Assembly: GCA_023212645.1 (NCBI GenBank)
Contig: JALBYC010000017.1
Coordinates: 186,001 to 250,000, forward strand
Direction: 5' to 3'
Source of the DNA: Farysia itapuensis
Taxonomy: Eukaryota > Basidiomycota > Ustilaginomycetes > Ustilaginales > Ustilaginaceae
DNA: 64,000 nt
The position numbers and the translations under genes were made by a program. Below the pieces are notes generated by a model. The model did not search any database. It was not told where the DNA came from and saw nothing but the letters and a program-made list of their open reading frames with translations. Every line of letters begins with the position of its first letter. Position 1 is the stretch's first letter. Shown here piece by piece: positions 59,601-64,000 of this stretch.

Positions 59601-62600
59601 TCAAGCCTCCCACGGCTGTTTATCCGGCCAGGTCCTTGCGAGCCAATGAGATAAACGTTCTCCTACCGCCTTTACCCAGCGTTCTCGGATGTCGTCATTG
59701 ATACATACAAAGACAGGTCGTTTGTCGTTGATCTGCGTCTGGCTATCCAGGCGAATGGTCACCGGAACGGTCTTAGCCGCATTTGCTTGCGACTTCGTCT
59801 GATCGTGATCAGATCCAGAGTCAGGTTGGGAAGACAGGTGTTCGAGAATCTCGAGCGCGGATGGTTCTGTGAGGCTTTTATCGAGGCTATCGAAGGTTCT
59901 AATCGCCCCGGGCAGCGTCTCGAGCTGCCTGAACTGAACAGGCGAGTTGCCTATCACGTAGGAGTATCGTTGAATAAGCTTGGCTGCGAAATGTCTCATT
60001 GACGAGCCAGCTCCGTAACCAGAGTTAGCAAAGACGCACGAGGTCGAGAAGCATGAGGCCTCCAGTTCCTCGGGGACGGCCACACCGGAGGTGTTCCACG
60101 AGGTCGCCAGCGGAAGATGAGGTACTTGGCCCAACCCCAAACCATCGTCGCGGGGGGCGCTGACATCTTGTCCAACAACACGATCCGCGGATGGCAGAAA
60201 TGCAGCAAAGCCGCGCTCGCCGCTTTGACCCATCAAATGATGAATAAGACAGTCACCGCATTGCGGCTCAGAGTAAGCCATCTGCTTGAAGACATCTTCC
60301 CACCTGCTGTTGGCACCCGCCCTTGGAATGTTCGCGAGACATCTGCCAAGGTCAAGTGTGCATGCTGTTCTGTCGAAGCGATTGTCCGCCCAAACATGTT
60401 GCGAGGGCTCGTCCACGAAGTCTGGCCATTCTGCAATGAGGCTCTCCGAACGTTTTGTTGATGTTGCATACTTCCCATGCGCGGAGCGGCGAATTTCATC
60501 GGAGATGATGACGTCTTCTGATAATTCGGCCAATGGATAACCATCCTGCGAGGAGAAGACGTATCTCGTGTTGAGAGGAACCGGCCAGCCGGTCTTGATC
60601 AGCTCTTCGTTGACCTGCTGTTTTGCGAGTGTATGCCTCTTTGGCAAATTCACCATGACTCGCAGATCTTTCACTGCATATTGATCCGTATCTGTTGCCA
60701 TAGCTGCATCGATCTGCTCGTGGGACAGGCCCATCTGACGTAGAGCAGATCGCCATTCATCACCCGAAGCTTGGCCGTCACCGTCCTGATCGAGTCGAAG
60801 AAGGAAAAAACTCCAGAGGAGCGCCTCTCGATGTCGTTCGATCGTATTGTAGTAGGCCAGGAAATGCGTCACAATATTATTGCCGCCAGTCCTGAATCTG
60901 GTGAGGCCGAGCTTAGCATGTTCTGCCGCCCAGGTCATTCTGGCCTCCAGAAGTAGCGACTTGGAAAAGCTTTTTTGCACATGGATGGTGTACGGCCGCG
61001 TTCGAGTCCCGAAGCGCTGGTCAAGCAGCCAGTTGGTGTGCCAAAGGGCTGCCCATTCTCCGACGGCGGGCTTGGGTGACTTGCGACCTTCGACTGACAT
61101 GCTCGGGTCAATCCGAAACACAGGACCGTAGAGTGGAGAAATGATGTCAGAAACCGAAGTATCGTCAAGGAAGAAGAAGTCATCATTGGCGTAGACGAAG
61201 TTTTCGCCGAGACCAGGCTCGTCGCCCATCATCGATTCAATGGCCATCGAGTTGAATGTTGGCAGTGCCAGACGTCGATAATCGGTTCGACGCTGCTCCT
61301 CTTCTCTGTTTGATGGCTCAGTCATGAGCCAATTGTCCTTGAAAGTGTTCCAATCATGATGCAGACGGACTTCGGGTACGGCCGAGCTTGTCCTTGGAGA
61401 CGCAGCCGACGAAAGCTCAGCATCTTGCCCTGCACGGACGCGAGAGGAAGTGGATGTGCTGAGCCACTGAGGTACCTGCCCTTCGCGCACCTGTCCGTCC
61501 TGCGTAGTGAAGCGATCGGTGACAAGTCCCTGCAGGCGACGAAGCTGTGAAGGTAGACCTCGGAAAGCTTTGGCCAATTCTTCCGTGTCCAATCGAAATG
61601 GAGAGGATCGTCGCGAGAGTTTGGGTGATTGCGCGGTGGGTTGGACCTGATAGGGCGCAGAATAATCTGGAGCAACAATGTGAATGGTCTTGAGTGCTTG
61701 CACGTGCTTTGCTGCAGACCGCATTGCGTATCTGAGCTCCTCGTGGTCTCGAAATCTACTTTCGATGGCCTTATCCCTCTTATGCCAGTTGCTTACTGGC
61801 TGTGCTTGACCAGGCTGAGCCACAACGGGGTTAGAGGTAGGATATAGATCCTCCTCAGTGTACTCTTGCCAGCGACCCTTGGGCCGGAAAGCATGCATCC
61901 ATTTGGCACTCGAATGTCGCCAGTCAGAACCGTTCACCCAGGAGTAGATGATGTCGAGACTGCTGAGTTCAGGTGCTTTCGCATAGATGTCACGGAGCCC
62001 GTCGCAAACAGTGCCTGTCGAAATCCACAGATTTAGGCAAGTTTGAGAGTCGAGGAGCGGTGATTGAGCTGGGATGTCGTATAGGCGACGACGATTGCGT
62101 GCAGATGCAGAAGGCACGCGAATGGTGGTATCAATCGCTTCGTCATGGTGCAAGTCAAATCGTAGGACAGCTGAAGGATTAGCTCGAAGGGGTTCGGCAT
62201 TTTGCTGCAGATCAGAGTCATGAAGGGATATACCCGTAGAATAGGTCGATTGCGAATGGACCGCGTCGGTAGACGAAGCGGACTGAACGAATCTGGTGAG
62301 TCTTGTTCCGATCAGGCTGTAGAGACCGAAACTCGAGATCACTAGAACCAGGACCACCAGGACAACTCTGCGACGACGAGGTAGTGGCCGATCATGTTGG
62401 TTCGAGACGAGAACAGCTGCACGTTGGTGATGGAAAGGAAGGAAAGAGCCGACGGACATGATCTTGGCGCCGGTCATCGTGGACCAGGGCTGGGAGGAGG
62501 AGTCGTCTTCTGAGTATGAGCGCTTCTCGGAGCCACTTGCAACTGAAAGGGTGGTGTCCGAAGTGCGCCGAAGCCAAGAAGCATTGCAGTCATCATCGAG

Positions 62601-62642
62601 AAGCGCAAGGCGTGTTTCGTCGATGAAGTATGGCGTCGGCAT
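59601..62642 (-). CDS. Stealth-family phosphotransferase with EF-hand (XPT1-like)
   Basis: Type II Golgi-type membrane protein, 1013 aa, single exon. A short Ser-rich cytosolic N-terminus precedes one membrane span (VVLVVLVLVISSFGLYSLIG, about 93-112). Stealth CR1 is DIIYSWVNGSDW (from Asp230). CR2 includes RFRDHEELRYAMRSA and NFVYANDDFFF, with downstream conserved parts GPVFRIDPSMS and GGNNIVTHFLAYY. An EF-hand loop DQDGDGQASGDEW (from 618) is inserted before the C-terminal part, as in GNPTAB. Stealth proteins transfer sugar-1-phosphate; Cryptococcus Xpt1 is a xylosylphosphotransferase and human GNPTAB a GlcNAc-phosphotransferase. The donor sugar here is unknown. Confidence 0.85.
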   Translation of the reverse strand: MPTPYFIDETRLALLDDDCNASWLRRTSDTTLSVASGSEKRSYSEDDSSSQPWSTMTGAKIMSVGSFLPFHHQRAAVLVSNQHDRPLPRRRRVVLVVLVLVISSFGLYSLIGTRLTRFVQSASSTDAVHSQSTYSTGISLHDSDLQQNAEPLRANPSAVLRFDLHHDEAIDTTIRVPSASARNRRRLYDIPAQSPLLDSQTCLNLWISTGTVCDGLRDIYAKAPELSSLDIIYSWVNGSDWRHSSAKWMHAFRPKGRWQEYTEEDLYPTSNPVVAQPGQAQPVSNWHKRDKAIESRFRDHEELRYAMRSAAKHVQALKTIHIVAPDYSAPYQVQPTAQSPKLSRRSSPFRLDTEELAKAFRGLPSQLRRLQGLVTDRFTTQDGQVREGQVPQWLSTSTSSRVRAGQDAELSSAASPRTSSAVPEVRLHHDWNTFKDNWLMTEPSNREEEQRRTDYRRLALPTFNSMAIESMMGDEPGLGENFVYANDDFFFLDDTSVSDIISPLYGPVFRIDPSMSVEGRKSPKPAVGEWAALWHTNWLLDQRFGTRTRPYTIHVQKSFSKSLLLEARMTWAAEHAKLGLTRFRTGGNNIVTHFLAYYNTIERHREALLWSFFLLRLDQDGDGQASGDEWRSALRQMGLSHEQIDAAMATDTDQYAVKDLRVMVNLPKRHTLAKQQVNEELIKTGWPVPLNTRYVFSSQDGYPLAELSEDVIISDEIRRSAHGKYATSTKRSESLIAEWPDFVDEPSQHVWADNRFDRTACTLDLGRCLANIPRAGANSRWEDVFKQMAYSEPQCGDCLIHHLMGQSGERGFAAFLPSADRVVGQDVSAPRDDGLGLGQVPHLPLATSWNTSGVAVPEELEASCFSTSCVFANSGYGAGSSMRHFAAKLIQRYSYVIGNSPVQFRQLETLPGAIRTFDSLDKSLTEPSALEILEHLSSQPDSGSDHDQTKSQANAAKTVPVTIRLDSQTQINDKRPVFVCINDDIRERWVKAVGERLSHWLARTWPDKQPWEA

Positions 62643-63487
62643 ACCTGAAATCGTGCCAGGGAATTGTGTTGCGTGAGCCTTACGTCGTCAATATGAGTCG
62701 CTTGCGAGTTCAGCTCTATCACGCTGAAATAGCCAAGATGACAGTCTACTGGTCGCGAAAAGGGCTTGTGGTGTGCGAGGAGGATTTGACGCCTGAGGTA
62801 AAGAAGGTGCTCACAACGAACACATCATGTCAAGTGGACAAAGAGCGATCATATGTAGAAGAGATCGAGACAAGACTGAGTCCATAGTGCATGCTGACAA
62901 GTGGTCACACACAAAGCCATTCTACGCATGCAAAACGGGACTAGCAGACAGACACCACGGGCTGTTTTGGACCGACCTCGTGGTCGCGGCACACGCAAGA
63001 AGCCTCCAGACATGTGAGGCGGAGACCGCGGACGGCGCAAGGTTTTAGACGTGCCGAGGTGATGCGCATGACTGTGTGGCAGATTCGGCCTAGAACAGCG
63101 AGGGTCTTGACGGCGTGTTGTCGAACCTGTACGAATCCTACCGGAAGGTATGCAAAGGGCAGACGCACGAGGGTCAGCGCATGCGGGTACATTGCAATTG
63201 TTGACGGGTCGATCGTGTGCTCTTGTCCTGCTCGGCAGTGTGAATTCAACATTCCTGCCGAGAATTTACAGATGTTTGCTGTCCATGAATTGCGGACCTC
63301 AAATTGTGCCGCCGGTCGGGAAAAGAAAATTCGTGCCGAAAGGCGCCGATGGGGACTGGGGAGGTTTATGCATCGGCCATCGGGACCTAGCATCTCCCGA
63401 TGTTGCTGCACCCTTGCTTGCATGCTTCGGTTGCTCCTTATCGCAGAGTCACGACCACGTTCGCATAATTTTCAGTCCAATACGGCC
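62643..63487. promoter_or_regulatory. Divergent intergenic region, Stealth gene / right-edge gene
   Basis: 845 bp with no supported ORF. No clear TATA box was found on either side. Confidence 0.4.
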
Positions 63488-63991
63488 ATGTTCGCAACAG
63501 CGGGAGTCTCGGCGGCTCTCGCATCTCCGGAAGCGCATCCGTCTTACGATGCCGTGTCTACTCTGTGCAAGGCGTACCCGACGCAGGCAGCAGCTTTATT
63601 GCAAACATACCTGGATCTGAGGCACGCTGCTGCTTCCTGGGAAGAGGTCGAAGCCTGCGAGTTACGCTCCGATTCTACTCTTGAAGAGAGACTAAGTCAA
63701 TCTGACGAATCACTGGACAGCGCAGAGGAAGAAGATGCTCAGCAGCTGGTCGAAAGAGAACTTGCGCGTTGGCGAAAATCTAGCGCTCGACTGGGACTTG
63801 CTTCATCACACTCTGGCCTGTCATTGGCTGCGCTCTTGGGCAGACGCAAAGGCTTGGTACGTTTGTCACTGCATAGCTTCAGCGTTATCGGTGTCTAACT
63901 TCGCAATCATCTCTGCAATCGTCTCTTCAACACAGGAAGCGTGGGAGGTCATTCTGCCATTGTCAGTTACTCATCATTTAGAGCCGTCACA
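63488..63991 (+). CDS. Hypothetical acidic protein, 5' part (runs off the right edge)
   Basis: Two exons are visible: 63488-63856 and 63936-63991, joined by a 79-nt intron (GTACGT donor, ACACAG acceptor) on a codon boundary. A further GTAAGT donor follows at 63992, so the gene continues outside. The N-terminal 140 residues start MFATAGVSAALASPEAH and include an acidic stretch (SDESLDSAEEEDAQQLVERELARW). No family is recognised. At least two introns in a short stretch is above average for this window. Confidence 0.65.
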
Positions 63992-64000
63992 GTAAGTTTG

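Noticed and set aside
60995..61025. GTTCGAGTCCC, similar to a tRNA B box
   Set aside because: It lies inside the Stealth coding sequence, with no A box at the right distance and no cloverleaf.

Overview
This 64-kb window comes from a fungal nuclear genome, most likely a smut fungus (Ustilaginomycotina, Ustilago/Sporisorium/Pseudozyma-like). The evidence is a dense, intron-poor gene layout on both strands, short introns of about 55-100 nt with GTAAGT/GTATGA donors, a membrane-anchored Glo1-type glyoxal oxidase, and the sequence character of the conserved proteins. The species assignment is inference. I find 25 protein-coding genes, two of them cut by the window edges, and one intronic snoRNA. 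There are no tRNA or rRNA genes, transposons or CRISPR arrays.

Layout. 0-16 kb: a complex I LYR subunit (partial), a NEO1-type P4-ATPase, the mitochondrial intermediate peptidase OCT1, RFT1, mitochondrial glutamyl-tRNA synthetase MSE1, and a large BAR-PH-ArfGAP protein. 17-25 kb: a GPI-anchored surface protein, a long disordered protein of unknown function, a four-exon REC114-like meiotic gene, a small Cys-motif protein, and a glycine-rich RRM protein. 27-35 kb: glyoxal oxidase, a divergent RPL12/RACK1 pair, and a fusion of an SHB17-like sugar-bisphosphatase with thymidylate synthase. 35-49 kb: SEC24, CCP1, TRP1 (trifunctional), importin-beta KAP95, and an MFS sugar porter. 49-64 kb: an OTU deubiquitinase with an AT-hook, a coiled-coil protein, a Ran1/Pat1-type kinase, a 3.4-kb gene-empty stretch, a Stealth-family (XPT1-like) phosphotransferase with an EF-hand, and the start of an unknown gene.

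Themes. Most genes are housekeeping: mitochondria (NDUFA6, OCT1, MSE1, CCP1), secretory pathway and membranes (NEO1, RFT1, ArfGAP, SEC24, Stealth), translation (RPL12, RACK1, snoRNA), nuclear import, and tryptophan/dTMP synthesis. They do not form a metabolic cluster.

Most notable: (1) the uninterrupted SHB17-thymidylate synthase fusion at 33549-35344; (2) a U24/snR24-like C/D snoRNA in RACK1 intron 2, recognised by two guide stretches complementary to adjacent 25S rRNA; (3) the RACK1 start codon split AT|G by an intron; (4) a REC114 candidate with a GC-AG intron; (5) an OTU protease carrying an AT-hook; (6) an ArfGAP zinc finger with non-canonical spacing. Function calls rest on motifs read by eye. 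No database search was possible.
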